The notes beneath the pieces were generated by a model. That model was given only the letters and a program-made list of their open reading frames with translations. It did no database searches and was not told where the DNA came from. A stretch of 12,784 bases of DNA from Bacteroidota bacterium (lineage in GTDB: Bacteria > Bacteroidota > Bacteroidia > Flavobacteriales > Flavobacteriaceae), in assembly GCA_023386255.1 (NCBI GenBank), contig JAEWKB010000225.1, forward strand, positions 1 through 12,784, read 5' to 3'. Shown one piece after another: positions 1-7,182 of the stretch (position 1 is its first letter; the number at the start of each line of letters is the position of its first letter). Position numbers and translations under genes: made by a program.

Positions 1-49
1 GTACTGTTAGGTTATTCAGTATCTCTGCTACTGAATAACCTAACAGTAC
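1..49. repeat. Perfect 21-bp inverted repeat (hairpin) at the window edge, inside argS
   Basis: Bases 1-21 are the exact reverse complement of bases 29-49, with a 7-base loop (22-28). Bases 49-29 on the minus strand encode VLLGYSV, the expected residues just after the HLGH motif of ArgS, and the loop begins the following A-E. Bases 21-1 then re-read the same segment backwards and give the non-family residues NNLTV. The copy at 29-49 is therefore the genuine one and the copy at 1-21 the spurious or extra one. The arm ends flush with the window edge, so its true length is unknown. Most likely an assembly or library fold-back at a contig end rather than biology. Confidence 0.9.
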
Positions 50-457
50 ATTCCTCACATGCCCTAAATGCAATGGTTTGTTGGTATTTGGCGAGGCATA
101 TTCAACCATAATGGCCTTACCGCCTTCGGCAGGTGCCACAGCGCCAAAAGCCTCATTATCCTTAACTTCATTAAAGAAGTTGATGTAATATCTGTCAGAG
201 ATTACCAGGTTAAGGAAACCCGAAACTACATTGAATGTAACCACCTCATCAGTACTATCAACCAGATATTGGCCTATTTTGCTTCCGAGCTCTGCGGGGT
301 TGCCCTTAACCAGCTTTAAAAGCGGGAATATCACCATGGTAATATCACCTTCAAATTCCCTTCGGGTGGCCTGTAACTCTACTTTTTCTAAAGTAATGCC
401 AAACAGGGCCGTGACCGCATTTCGTATGTGGGAAGTAAGTAACAGTGATAATGCCAT
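1..457 (-). CDS. argS: Arginyl-tRNA synthetase, N-terminal part (partial, runs off window)
   Basis: Cytoplasmic class I aminoacyl-tRNA synthetase that charges tRNA-Arg with arginine using ATP. The start is the ATG at 457-455 and 152 codons are visible. Residues 1 to about 110 form the ArgS N-terminal tRNA-recognition domain, with the family-typical stretch FEGDITMVIFPLLK (about 36-49). The catalytic domain starts with VEYASPNTNKPLHLGH (118-133), where HLGH (130-133) is the class I HIGH signature, followed by VRNVLLGYSVAEI. Up to about residue 146 it reads like flavobacterial ArgS. The last six codons (LNNLTV) do not, because the DNA folds back on itself (hairpin at 1-49); family members continue with a lysine- and glycine-containing loop leading to the substrate-binding core. 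The gene is probably intact in the organism and only truncated here. A TATCTTTG promoter element lies 23 bases upstream of the start. Confidence 0.93.
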   Translation of the reverse strand, partial: MALSLLLTSHIRNAVTALFGITLEKVELQATRREFEGDITMVIFPLLKLVKGNPAELGSKIGQYLVDSTDEVVTFNVVSGFLNLVISDRYYINFFNEVKDNEAFGAVAPAEGGKAIMVEYASPNTNKPLHLGHVRNVLLGYSVAEILNNLTV

Positions 458-480
458 TGTATATAATTTTTTAAAGCGTG

Positions 481-488
481 CAAAGATA
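481..488 (-). promoter_or_regulatory. Putative argS promoter, -7 element
   Basis: On the minus strand the sequence reads TATCTTTG, an exact match to the Bacteroidota -7 consensus TAnnTTTG. It sits 23 bases before the argS ATG, implying a very short leader. No clear TTG -33 element is found at the usual 17-23 base spacing, so this rests on the -7 box and its position. Confidence 0.55.
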
Positions 489-687
489 ATGATATTTGGA
501 AACGCTTTCGCAGGAAAAATTTCAAAAACTTTGTTAACGGCAATTAAAATTTAATTATGCGAATCACCTCATTTTCAAGGAACAGCAATTAACAACTCTT
601 TAACAATCTTACGTGTATTAATTTTAAATTAGATAAATTTCATTGTTTACTGTAACAAATCCATAGATGAATTGTCTTATGGAATAT

Positions 688-719
688 AATGCATACAAAA
701 TTTAAATTTTATTTGCATT
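688..719. promoter_or_regulatory. 32-bp imperfect palindrome, possible operator
   Basis: A dyad centred between 703 and 704. Its core AAAATTTAAATTTT (697-710) is perfectly palindromic, and the flanking AATGCA (688-693) and TGCATT (714-719) are complementary about the same centre. In all 14 of 16 base pairs match. It lies 15 bases upstream of the receptor's candidate -33 element, a position suited to a regulator site. Low-complexity AT sequence makes the core less significant by itself; the matching outer GCA/TGC blocks make the dyad more convincing. Confidence 0.4.
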
Positions 720-734
720 GTAAGGTACTTGGTA

Positions 735-764
735 TTGCATATTACAAATTTTGTTATACTTTTG
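735..764 (+). promoter_or_regulatory. Putative promoter of the TonB-dependent receptor
   Basis: TTG at 735-737 is followed after 19 bases by TACTTTTG at 757-764, an exact match to TAnnTTTG with the usual Bacteroidota spacing. Transcription would start near 770 and leave a leader of about 25 bases before the ATG at 797. This supports translation starting at 797 rather than at the upstream in-frame ATG at 689. Confidence 0.7.
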
Positions 765-796
765 CACCATCAATCAATCATCAATTAAAAACGAAC

Positions 797-3199
797 ATGA
801 AACTTAAAATGCTGTTCATGCTCCTTTTCGGGAGCATCATGACTATTACTGCCCAAAATCAGGGCAGCATTACAGGCAAGGTTATAGATAAAGCCACAAC
901 CGAGCCTATCCCATACGTAAACATTGTTGTTAAAGATAATGGCACCGTTGTAACCGGCGGCATTACTGATGATAATGGTAACTTTGAAGTTAAAGGGCTT
1001 GCCCTTAAAGATTATACGGTTGAAATTCAGTTCATGGGATATAAGACCTATGTTCTTTCGGCTAAACTAACAGACGCCGACAAAACAGCTAATCTGGGAA
1101 CGCTTAAGCTTGATGAAGAAGTTACAACACTTAATGAAGTTGAGATTATAAAGGAAACTTCAACCATAGAGCAGAAAATAGACCGCAAGGTTATTACCGT
1201 GGGTCGCGACCTGACTACAGCGGGCGGTACAGCCGCCGAAATTATGGGTAATATACCATCGGTTAATGTTGACCAGGATGGCAACATTTCCCTGCGCGGC
1301 AACCAGAATGTAAGGATACTTGTAGATGGCCGCCCCACCAATATTGACCCTGCACAACTGCTGAAGCAGATACCTTCTACATCAATAAAGAAGATTGAGC
1401 TTATTACCAACCCAAGTGCCAAGTATAATCCTGAGGGCATGAGTGGTATCATTAACATCATCCTTCACAAAAACTCGAATGACGGTTTTAACGGAAACTT
1501 TAATGCGGGTGTTAACTTTGGTGAAACGCCTAAGTTCAACAACTCGCTGGATATGAACTACCGTAAGGGCAAGGTAAACTTCTTTACCACACTGGGCAGC
1601 AACTTTGGCAAGTGGTACAATGGCGGGGATGTAACCCGCTACGATATATACTCCCGCCAGCTGATTGACGTAGAAAATGACAATGGCGGTGTACTTGGCA
1701 AAATAGGAATGGATTTTTACATTGATGATAACAATACAATTTCAGTTTATACCAACCAGAACTATTTTGAAGGCGAGGCAACGGTGGCTACCGATGTATT
1801 ATACCCGAATAATGATGCGTCTGACCAAAGGCAGCGCTCTTACCTTGATGGCGACAACTTTAATAACAGCTACAACCTTGCTTACAAGCACAAGTTTGCC
1901 AAAGAAGGCCACACGCTTGACCTTGAAGCCAACTTTAACGACTCTGAAGACACGCAGGATGTAGTTTATAATACAGATATTGAAGGTGTAGGCACAACCA
2001 CATACTCTGACGCGCTTATTGACAAACGCCAGAATACCACCATAAACCTTGATTATGTTAATCCGCTAAGTGAGAAATCTAACCTTGAACTGGGCGCCGA
2101 GGCAAGGGTGATAAGGACCGATAATGTGTATAACACTACACGAGTGCTGGCAAACCCATCTTTACAGGATGCAGTATACAGCTATGACATGGATATTTAT
2201 TCGGCTTATGCCACTTTTGGGCAGAAGTTTGATAAGTTTAGCTACCAGCTTGGTGCAAGGTTTGAGAGCTATAAGGTAAAAGCCAACTTCAACAACGGGC
2301 AAAGCACCTTTGAAGATGATTACATTACCGTATATCCATCTGCATACCTTACGTACAACCTTAATGAGAAGAACATGTTCCAGCTTAGCTACAGCCGCAG
2401 GGTTGACAGGCCGGGCATAGACCAGACAAAACCGCTAAGGGAGTTCTCTACGCCGTTGGTATCATCAATAGGAAACCCGGAGCTTGAGCCGCAGTTTACA
2501 AATTCGGTTGAGCTAAACTATACTAAAATGTTTGGCCAGGGGTCATCTATAACAGCGGGTGTTTTCTACAGGATTATAAATGACGAAATAAACCGCGTAA
2601 TATATCCTGATGAAACTACTGCCGAGACACAGGACATGATAATGAGCTTCCAGAACTTTGACAGGAACAATGCCTTTGGTTTTGAAGTTTCAGCCAATTA
2701 TAAAATAACAAAGTGGTGGGATGTACAGCCTGCAATAGATTTCTCCGGAATATCCCAAAGAGGCCTCGTAGCAGTGCAGGTTGCTCCGGATACATTTGAA
2801 TTTGTAACCCGCAATGTAGATGTTAACGCTTTCAATGCAAGGCTAAACAGTAATTTCAGGGTAAATAACAGGCTTAGCTTCTTATTGTTCGGGTTCTACA
2901 GGGGCCCTGTAGACGGAATACAGAACAATGGCAGGGAAATGTATAAGGTTGATGCCGGAGCACGTTACAGCCTGCTGGACAACAAAATGTCGCTTAGCAT
3001 CCGTTTCAACGATATGTTCAAAACCATGCGCTACGCGTTTGACAGCCAAAACCCATGGCCACAAACAGGGGAGTTTACCTGGGAAAGCCGCACCGTGTAC
3101 TTCTCGCTTAACTACAGGTTTGGCGGTGGCAAGAACAGGGCGATGGAGCGTAAGCAGCGTGATGACAACACCAAGCAAAGCAGCGGCGGGATGTTCTAA
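797..3199 (+). CDS. TonB-dependent outer-membrane receptor, OMP_b-brl_3 type
   Basis: An 800-residue outer-membrane protein expected to import an unknown ligand using TonB-ExbBD energy. Residues 1-20 form a signal peptide (MKLKMLFMLLFGSIMTITAQ) that only the ATG at 797 places at the N-terminus. Residues about 23-110 are a carboxypeptidase-regulatory-like domain (GSITGKVIDK, then TDDNGNFEVKGL). About 130-220 is the plug (RGNQNVRILVDGRPT, then ITNPSAKYNPEGMSGIINI). The rest is a beta-barrel of the 'outer membrane protein beta-barrel family' type, ending in SLNYRFGGGKNRAMERKQR and a polar tail that closes with GGMF, as seen in many flavobacterial relatives. No SusD-like partner follows, as the next gene is convergent, so a SusCD-type glycan system is not supported. 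The substrate cannot be predicted. The promoter is at 735-764, and the hairpin at 3260-3285 may terminate it. Confidence 0.9.
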   Translation: MKLKMLFMLLFGSIMTITAQNQGSITGKVIDKATTEPIPYVNIVVKDNGTVVTGGITDDNGNFEVKGLALKDYTVEIQFMGYKTYVLSAKLTDADKTANLGTLKLDEEVTTLNEVEIIKETSTIEQKIDRKVITVGRDLTTAGGTAAEIMGNIPSVNVDQDGNISLRGNQNVRILVDGRPTNIDPAQLLKQIPSTSIKKIELITNPSAKYNPEGMSGIINIILHKNSNDGFNGNFNAGVNFGETPKFNNSLDMNYRKGKVNFFTTLGSNFGKWYNGGDVTRYDIYSRQLIDVENDNGGVLGKIGMDFYIDDNNTISVYTNQNYFEGEATVATDVLYPNNDASDQRQRSYLDGDNFNNSYNLAYKHKFAKEGHTLDLEANFNDSEDTQDVVYNTDIEGVGTTTYSDALIDKRQNTTINLDYVNPLSEKSNLELGAEARVIRTDNVYNTTRVLANPSLQDAVYSYDMDIYSAYATFGQKFDKFSYQLGARFESYKVKANFNNGQSTFEDDYITVYPSAYLTYNLNEKNMFQLSYSRRVDRPGIDQTKPLREFSTPLVSSIGNPELEPQFTNSVELNYTKMFGQGSSITAGVFYRIINDEINRVIYPDETTAETQDMIMSFQNFDRNNAFGFEVSANYKITKWWDVQPAIDFSGISQRGLVAVQVAPDTFEFVTRNVDVNAFNARLNSNFRVNNRLSFLLFGFYRGPVDGIQNNGREMYKVDAGARYSLLDNKMSLSIRFNDMFKTMRYAFDSQNPWPQTGEFTWESRTVYFSLNYRFGGGKNRAMERKQRDDNTKQSSGGMF

Positions 3200-3259
3200 A
3201 AACCCGCACATTAATAAGTAGTAGTTTATGTTTTCATAAATAGGTTTAGTAGTTAGTTG

Positions 3260-3285
3260 AAACGCCGGAGTAACATCCGGCGTTT
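3260..3285 (+). terminator. Hairpin terminator after the TonB-dependent receptor
   Basis: A perfect 10-bp stem AAACGCCGGA / TCCGGCGTTT with a 6-base loop (3270-3275), 61 bases after the receptor stop codon. The run of T after the stem is short (TTT, inside the stem), so it is a moderate intrinsic terminator by sequence. Confidence 0.65.
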
Positions 3286-3351
3286 CGCGTTAAAGTATGC
3301 TGTTTTCAATTTCGACCGTAGGGAGAAATCTCTAAAATCAAAAATCCTAAG

Positions 3352-3388
3352 GTCTGAAAGTCTGAACGTCTGAATGTCTGAATGTCTG
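3352..3388. repeat. 8-bp tandem repeat GTCTGAAN, about 4.6 copies
   Basis: Four consecutive 8-base units, GTCTGAAA, GTCTGAAC, GTCTGAAT and GTCTGAAT, start at 3352, 3360, 3368 and 3376, followed by a partial GTCTG at 3384. There are no spacers, so it is not CRISPR. Short intergenic arrays like this are common in Flavobacterium genomes. No coding role is seen. Confidence 0.85.
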
Positions 3389-3396
3389 CTAATCTT

Positions 3397-3431
3397 AAAA
3401 AGAAAAGGCTGCCTCTTATCGAAACAGCCTT
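3397..3431 (-). terminator. Rho-independent terminator of fabH
   Basis: Read on the minus strand, an 11-bp stem (3431-3421 with 3415-3405) encloses the 5-base loop 3416-3420 and is followed by TTCTTTTT. Two of the pairs are G-U in RNA made from the minus strand, but C-A mismatches on the plus strand. With the T-run on the same side, this assigns the terminator to fabH, which ends 55 bases upstream. Confidence 0.8.
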
Positions 3432-3450
3432 ATTCTATATCTAATAGTCG

Positions 3451-3485
3451 AACAATCTAAAAATCCAACAGTATAACAATCCAAA
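3451..3485. repeat. Degenerate AACAATCNAA-type repeats next to the fabH stop
   Basis: AACAATCTAA (3451-3460), AATCCAAC (3462-3469) and AACAATCCAAA (3475-3485) are related short units running up to the fabH stop codon. They differ from the GTCTGAAN units on the other side of the fabH terminator. Regular enough to note, but degenerate. Confidence 0.5.
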
Positions 3486-4499
3486 CTACCACTTAATAAT
3501 CGCGCTTCCCCAGGTAAACCCGCTCCCGAAAGCTGCAAGTACCACAGTATCACCTTCTTTTATTTTACCCTTTTCCCACGCCTCAGTTAAAGCAATAGGA
3601 ATTGATGCTGCGGTGGTGTTACCGTAGCTCATTATATTATTATGAACTTTATCATCAGTAAGCTTAAATTTCTGCTGTATAAACTGCGATATCCTCAGGT
3701 TGGCCTGGTGCGGTATCAGCATGTCAATATCGGTTACCTCCAGGTTGTTCGCCTTAAGCCCCTCCATGATAACCTCGCTAAAACGTACTACTGCATTTTT
3801 AAACACAAATTGTCCGTTCATGTAGGGGTAGTAGCTTTCATCATCAGGGTTATTATCGGCAATGATATCTGTAACCCAGCGCCTGCCCATACCCGGTGCA
3901 ATAAGCGAAAGTTCTTCAGCATGCTGGCCCTCGCTGTGCAGGTGTGTACTAAGTATACCTTTGCTGTTATCTTCAGCACGTGTAAGCACGGCAGCCCCTG
4001 CGCCATCGCCAAAAATTACTGACACACCCCTTCCGCGGGTTGTCATATCCAATCCTGTCGAGTGAAGTTCCGAACCGATGATAAGGATATTTTTGTACAT
4101 CCCGGTCTTTATGAACTGGTCTGCCACCGAAAGCGCATATATGAAGCCCGAACACTGGTTACGCACGTCAAGGGCGCCTACGGTACGCTTCAGTTCCAGG
4201 TCGCGCTGCACAAGCACGCCCGGCCCCGGAAAATAATAATCCGGGCTAAGGGTAGCAAATATTATGAAATCAATATCGTCTTTGTCAATGCCGGCACGTT
4301 CTATAGCTATTTTAGCAGCTTTTACGCCCATCGTTGTTGTGGTATCGCCATCGCCCTTTACCACATGCCTTCTTTCTTTTATGCCTGTGCGTTCCTGTAT
4401 CCACTCATCATTGGTATCCATTACTTTAGAGAGGTCATCATTGGTTACGACATTCTCAGGAACATAATAGCCCAGGCCCGAAATCTTTGAATTATACAT
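3486..4499 (-). CDS. fabH: Beta-ketoacyl-ACP synthase III family protein (FabH-like)
   Basis: A cytoplasmic thiolase-fold enzyme of 337 residues. FabH enzymes condense an acyl-CoA with malonyl-ACP to start fatty-acid synthesis. The Cys-His-Asn triad is complete: C116 in RNQCSGF, H264 in IPHQANLRI, and N294 in YGNTTAASIP. Other FabH signatures are WIQERTGIKERR (33-44), FGDGAGAAVL (163-172) and the C-terminal AAFGSGFTWGSAIIKW. It is about 20 residues longer than the E. coli enzyme, with extra sequence around 190-228 before the active-site His. It stands alone rather than in an rpmF-plsX-fab cluster, so it may be a second FabH with a different primer preference (inference). The ATG at 4499 gives the normal FabH N-terminus. 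Its own terminator lies at 3397-3431. Confidence 0.9.
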   Translation of the reverse strand: MYNSKISGLGYYVPENVVTNDDLSKVMDTNDEWIQERTGIKERRHVVKGDGDTTTTMGVKAAKIAIERAGIDKDDIDFIIFATLSPDYYFPGPGVLVQRDLELKRTVGALDVRNQCSGFIYALSVADQFIKTGMYKNILIIGSELHSTGLDMTTRGRGVSVIFGDGAGAAVLTRAEDNSKGILSTHLHSEGQHAEELSLIAPGMGRRWVTDIIADNNPDDESYYPYMNGQFVFKNAVVRFSEVIMEGLKANNLEVTDIDMLIPHQANLRISQFIQQKFKLTDDKVHNNIMSYGNTTAASIPIALTEAWEKGKIKEGDTVVLAAFGSGFTWGSAIIKW

Positions 4500-4559
4500 G
4501 AAATAATATTTTATTAAAAATCAAGGTGTAAAAATAAGCAATCCTCAAAACTTAAGGCC

Positions 4560-4657
4560 ACAAGATTTGCCTTTTTTGCAGGGTATGCAATTTTACGCGC
4601 CAAAACAATTCCAAATATGTTATGTAACAATAAAATATTACTTTAGACAAATCTTGT
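4560..4657. promoter_or_regulatory. Divergent fabH / S9 peptidase promoter region with a shared 10-mer
   Basis: The 175-bp spacer between the two start codons contains CAAATCTTGT at 4648-4657 on the plus strand and the same 10-mer on the minus strand at 4569-4560, that is, a perfect 10-bp inverted repeat 78 bases apart. Each gene thus has the 10-mer upstream in its own reading direction, 17 bases before the peptidase ATG and 60 bases before the fabH ATG. No strong TAnnTTTG box is visible for fabH; weak candidates are AT-rich stretches around 4520-4550. A shared regulator site is possible but unproven. Confidence 0.35.
4639..4646 (+). promoter_or_regulatory. Putative -7 element of the S9 peptidase gene
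   Basis: TACTTTAG matches the Bacteroidota -7 consensus TAnnTTTG at all but one base and lies 28 bases before the ATG at 4675. The -33 position 19 bases upstream has ATG instead of TTG, so the match is partial. Confidence 0.4.
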
Positions 4658-4674
4658 AAAACAACTACACTTTT

Positions 4675-7092
4675 ATGAAACTTGTATACACCTCACTGGT
4701 ATGCCTGCTGCTTAGCCTTCCGCTGGCCGCGCAGGAAAACCTTACATACCAGAAACCGCCTAAAGAAATACTGGAACTTGTTGATGTGCAGCGTGCGCCA
4801 TCAGTATCTATGGACAGTAAAAACCGCCACATGGTGCTCATGTACCGCAACAGCTATAAAACACTGGCCGACCTTTCGGATGAAGAACTGAAGCTGGCAG
4901 GGTTGCGGATAAATCCGCGCACTAACATCTCGAGCACGGTTACCTACATAAATAACCTGAAATATAAAAAGCTTAAAGATAAAGAGCCGGTACAGGTAAA
5001 GGGGCTGCCGCAGATCCCAAAGCTCACTAATTTCAGCTGGTCGCCAGACGAGACGAAGATGGCTTTTACAAACACTACCGAAACCGGTGTGGAGGTATGG
5101 CTGCTTGACCTGAATATGCTCCAGGCACGAAAGCTTACTGCCGCAACAGCCAATGCCAACATGGGTAACCCTGTAGTGTGGTTTAGGGACAGCAATGCGT
5201 TGCTGGTTAAGATGCTTCCCGCAAACAGGCCCGCGCTTATAAAAACTGCCGATGCCATACCTACAGGGCCTACGGTTACTGTAAGTGACGGCTCTAAAGC
5301 GCAGAACCGCACCTACCAGTACCTGCTGAAGAACAAAAATGATGAAGCTAATTTTGAAACACTGGTAACATCTGAACTTTATAAAGTTACTCTGGATGGC
5401 ACAACAACACGCTGGGCCGGAGCAGCAATGTACGGTGGTACAGGATTTTCACCTGATGGGAACTATGTAATGGTGACAACGCTGCACAAGCCGTTCTCTT
5501 ATATCGTAACGCTTGACAGGTTCCCTACCAAAAGCACCATATATTCCGCCGATGGAAGAGCGGTAACAACCATAAATGAAAAACCGCTTATTGAAGATAT
5601 GCCTAAGGGCTTTATGGCTACCGAGAAAGGCCGCCGCAGCATTACCTGGCGTGCCGATAAGCCAGCCACAATTGTATGGACAGAAGCGCTTGACGGTGGC
5701 GACCCTGCCATAGAAGTCCCGTTTCGTGATGAAGTGTTTGAACTGCCTGCACCTTTTACCGGAACACCACGCAGTGTAGTTAAAACTATTAATCGTTATG
5801 CCGGTATTACCTGGGGGAATGACAATACCGCATTGGTAAACGACCGCTGGTGGAATACACGTAATACAAAGACTTATGTATTTAATCCGTCAGATGCGGC
5901 ACAAAAGCCGGAGGTACTTTTCGACAGGAACTATCAGGATGTATATACCGATCCCGGAAGCTTTGACACCAGGAGGAACGAATGGGGCCGCTATGTCCTG
6001 AACCTTGAAAACGGAAATACTTACCTGGTTGGCGATGGCTATACCGAAAAAGGGCAATTCCCTTTTATTGATGAATTTAACCTGAAGACCAGAAAGAAAA
6101 CAAGGCTGTACCAGTCTAACTATACTGATAAAAAGGAAAGCTTCAACTCTCTCATAGATGCTAAAAAAGGTGAGGTGTTGGTTCAGATAGAAGCAAAGAA
6201 CCAGTACCCCAATTACTACGTCATCAATATTAAAAAGAAGGGTAAGCCACAACAGGTTACCTTCTTTGAGAATCCGTTTAAGAAGATAGAGAACGTACAT
6301 AAAGAAGTAATAAAGTACAAGCGTGCTGATGGGCTCGACCTGAGCGGAACACTTTACCTACCGGTGGGTTATGATAAAAAGAAGAAAGAAAAGCTGCCGC
6401 TTATCATCTGGGCGTACCCGGCCGAGTTCAAGGACAAGAACAGCGCATCGCAAAACACCTCAAACCCAAATGACTTTACCTATCCCAATTACGGTTCCCC
6501 GGTGTATTGGGTAACGCGTGGTTATGCGGTGCTTGATGATGCTTCTTTCCCTATTGTGGGCGAAGGCAAGGCAGAACCTAATGACACTTTTATAGACCAG
6601 CTTGTAGCTGATGCCAAAGCCGCTATTGATGCTGTAGATGCGTTAGGTTACATTGACCGGAAACGTGTGGCTGTAGGCGGACACTCTTATGGCGCATTTA
6701 TGACGGCCAACCTCCTCACGCATTCCAACCTGTTTGCAGCGGGAATTGCGCGCAGCGGTGCCTATAACAGGACGCTTACACCGTTCGGGTTCCAGAGTGA
6801 GGAGCGCAACTACTGGGAAGCACCTGAAGTGTATAATACCATGTCGCCCTTTATGCATGCTGATAAGATGAAGACCCCGCTGCTGCTTATACACGGTGAA
6901 GCGGACAACAACTCCGGTACCTTCCCTATGCAGAGCGAGCGTTATTTTAATGCACTAAAAGGTTTTGGGGCGCCCACCAGGCTGGTACTGCTGCCAAAGG
7001 AAAGCCATGGCTATGCTGCTATTGAAAGCATCCTGCACCTGCTGTGGGAACAGGACCAGTGGCTGGAGAAGTATGTAAAGAATAAAAAATAA
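4675..7092 (+). CDS. Secreted S9 family serine peptidase, glutamyl-peptidase (S9D) type
   Basis: An 805-residue alpha/beta-hydrolase peptidase of the prolyl-oligopeptidase clan. A signal peptide covers residues 1 to about 19 (MKLVYTSLVCLLLSLPLAA), so the enzyme is exported to periplasm or beyond. The middle (about 120-540) is the beta-propeller-like region, with repeats such as FSWSPDETKMAF and FSPDGNYVMVT. The catalytic domain is about 560-800. The triad is Ser671 in GGHSYGAFM, Asp744 in GEADNNSG and His778 in ESHGYAA. The sequence most resembles the S9D group, which includes plant chloroplast glutamyl endopeptidase; cleavage after Glu is therefore a family-based guess and peptide turnover the likely role. 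It is divergent from fabH and ends 14 bases before a strong terminator shared with the convergent ABC ATPase gene. Confidence 0.9.
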   Translation: MKLVYTSLVCLLLSLPLAAQENLTYQKPPKEILELVDVQRAPSVSMDSKNRHMVLMYRNSYKTLADLSDEELKLAGLRINPRTNISSTVTYINNLKYKKLKDKEPVQVKGLPQIPKLTNFSWSPDETKMAFTNTTETGVEVWLLDLNMLQARKLTAATANANMGNPVVWFRDSNALLVKMLPANRPALIKTADAIPTGPTVTVSDGSKAQNRTYQYLLKNKNDEANFETLVTSELYKVTLDGTTTRWAGAAMYGGTGFSPDGNYVMVTTLHKPFSYIVTLDRFPTKSTIYSADGRAVTTINEKPLIEDMPKGFMATEKGRRSITWRADKPATIVWTEALDGGDPAIEVPFRDEVFELPAPFTGTPRSVVKTINRYAGITWGNDNTALVNDRWWNTRNTKTYVFNPSDAAQKPEVLFDRNYQDVYTDPGSFDTRRNEWGRYVLNLENGNTYLVGDGYTEKGQFPFIDEFNLKTRKKTRLYQSNYTDKKESFNSLIDAKKGEVLVQIEAKNQYPNYYVINIKKKGKPQQVTFFENPFKKIENVHKEVIKYKRADGLDLSGTLYLPVGYDKKKKEKLPLIIWAYPAEFKDKNSASQNTSNPNDFTYPNYGSPVYWVTRGYAVLDDASFPIVGEGKAEPNDTFIDQLVADAKAAIDAVDALGYIDRKRVAVGGHSYGAFMTANLLTHSNLFAAGIARSGAYNRTLTPFGFQSEERNYWEAPEVYNTMSPFMHADKMKTPLLLIHGEADNNSGTFPMQSERYFNALKGFGAPTRLVLLPKESHGYAAIESILHLLWEQDQWLEKYVKNKK

Positions 7093-7106
7093 TCACGGTT
7101 TAATTT

Positions 7107-7138
7107 TAAAAAGCCGCCAGTATAAAGGCGGCTTTTTA
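7107..7138. terminator. Bidirectional terminator between S9 peptidase and ABC ATPase genes
   Basis: A 12-bp stem TAAAAAGCCGCC / GGCGGCTTTTTA with an 8-base loop (7119-7126). The arms give a T-run on either strand, so it can end both the peptidase transcript (plus) and the ABC ATPase transcript (minus, whose stop codon is at 7185-7183). Confidence 0.88.
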
Positions 7139-7182
7139 TTTACTTTATGCGGGCGCGCCTTAAATATGGCTGGTACAGGTTG

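Larger units (their letters stand above)
458..796. other. Divergent intergenic region argS / TonB-dependent receptor
   Basis: This 339-bp AT-rich spacer holds the argS -7 element near its left end, a 32-bp imperfect palindrome (688-719), and the receptor promoter (735-764). No small gene is supported. The forward reading frame that opens at 689 is only an in-frame extension of the receptor that runs back through the promoter and palindrome. Between about 500 and 687 I see only AT-rich sequence with no clear element. Confidence 0.7.

Noticed and set aside
68..554. Two overlapping forward reading frames (68-319 and 231-554)
   Set aside because: Both lie opposite argS, whose minus-strand protein is clearly recognisable through the HLGH motif; the forward translations show no domain features.
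689..796. An earlier in-frame start for the TonB-dependent receptor at 689
   Set aside because: The added 36 residues would precede a good signal peptide, and their DNA contains the 32-bp palindrome and the TTG-N19-TACTTTTG promoter.
1048..1461. 137-codon minus-strand frame inside the receptor gene
   Set aside because: It mirrors the codons of a strongly supported receptor plug domain and has no recognisable features of its own.
3352..3388. Possible CRISPR-like array
   Set aside because: The units are 8 bases long, contiguous and without spacers, and no cas genes are present.
3642..4490. Forward frames opposite fabH
   Set aside because: fabH is intact on the minus strand with all catalytic residues; the forward frames are its shadow.
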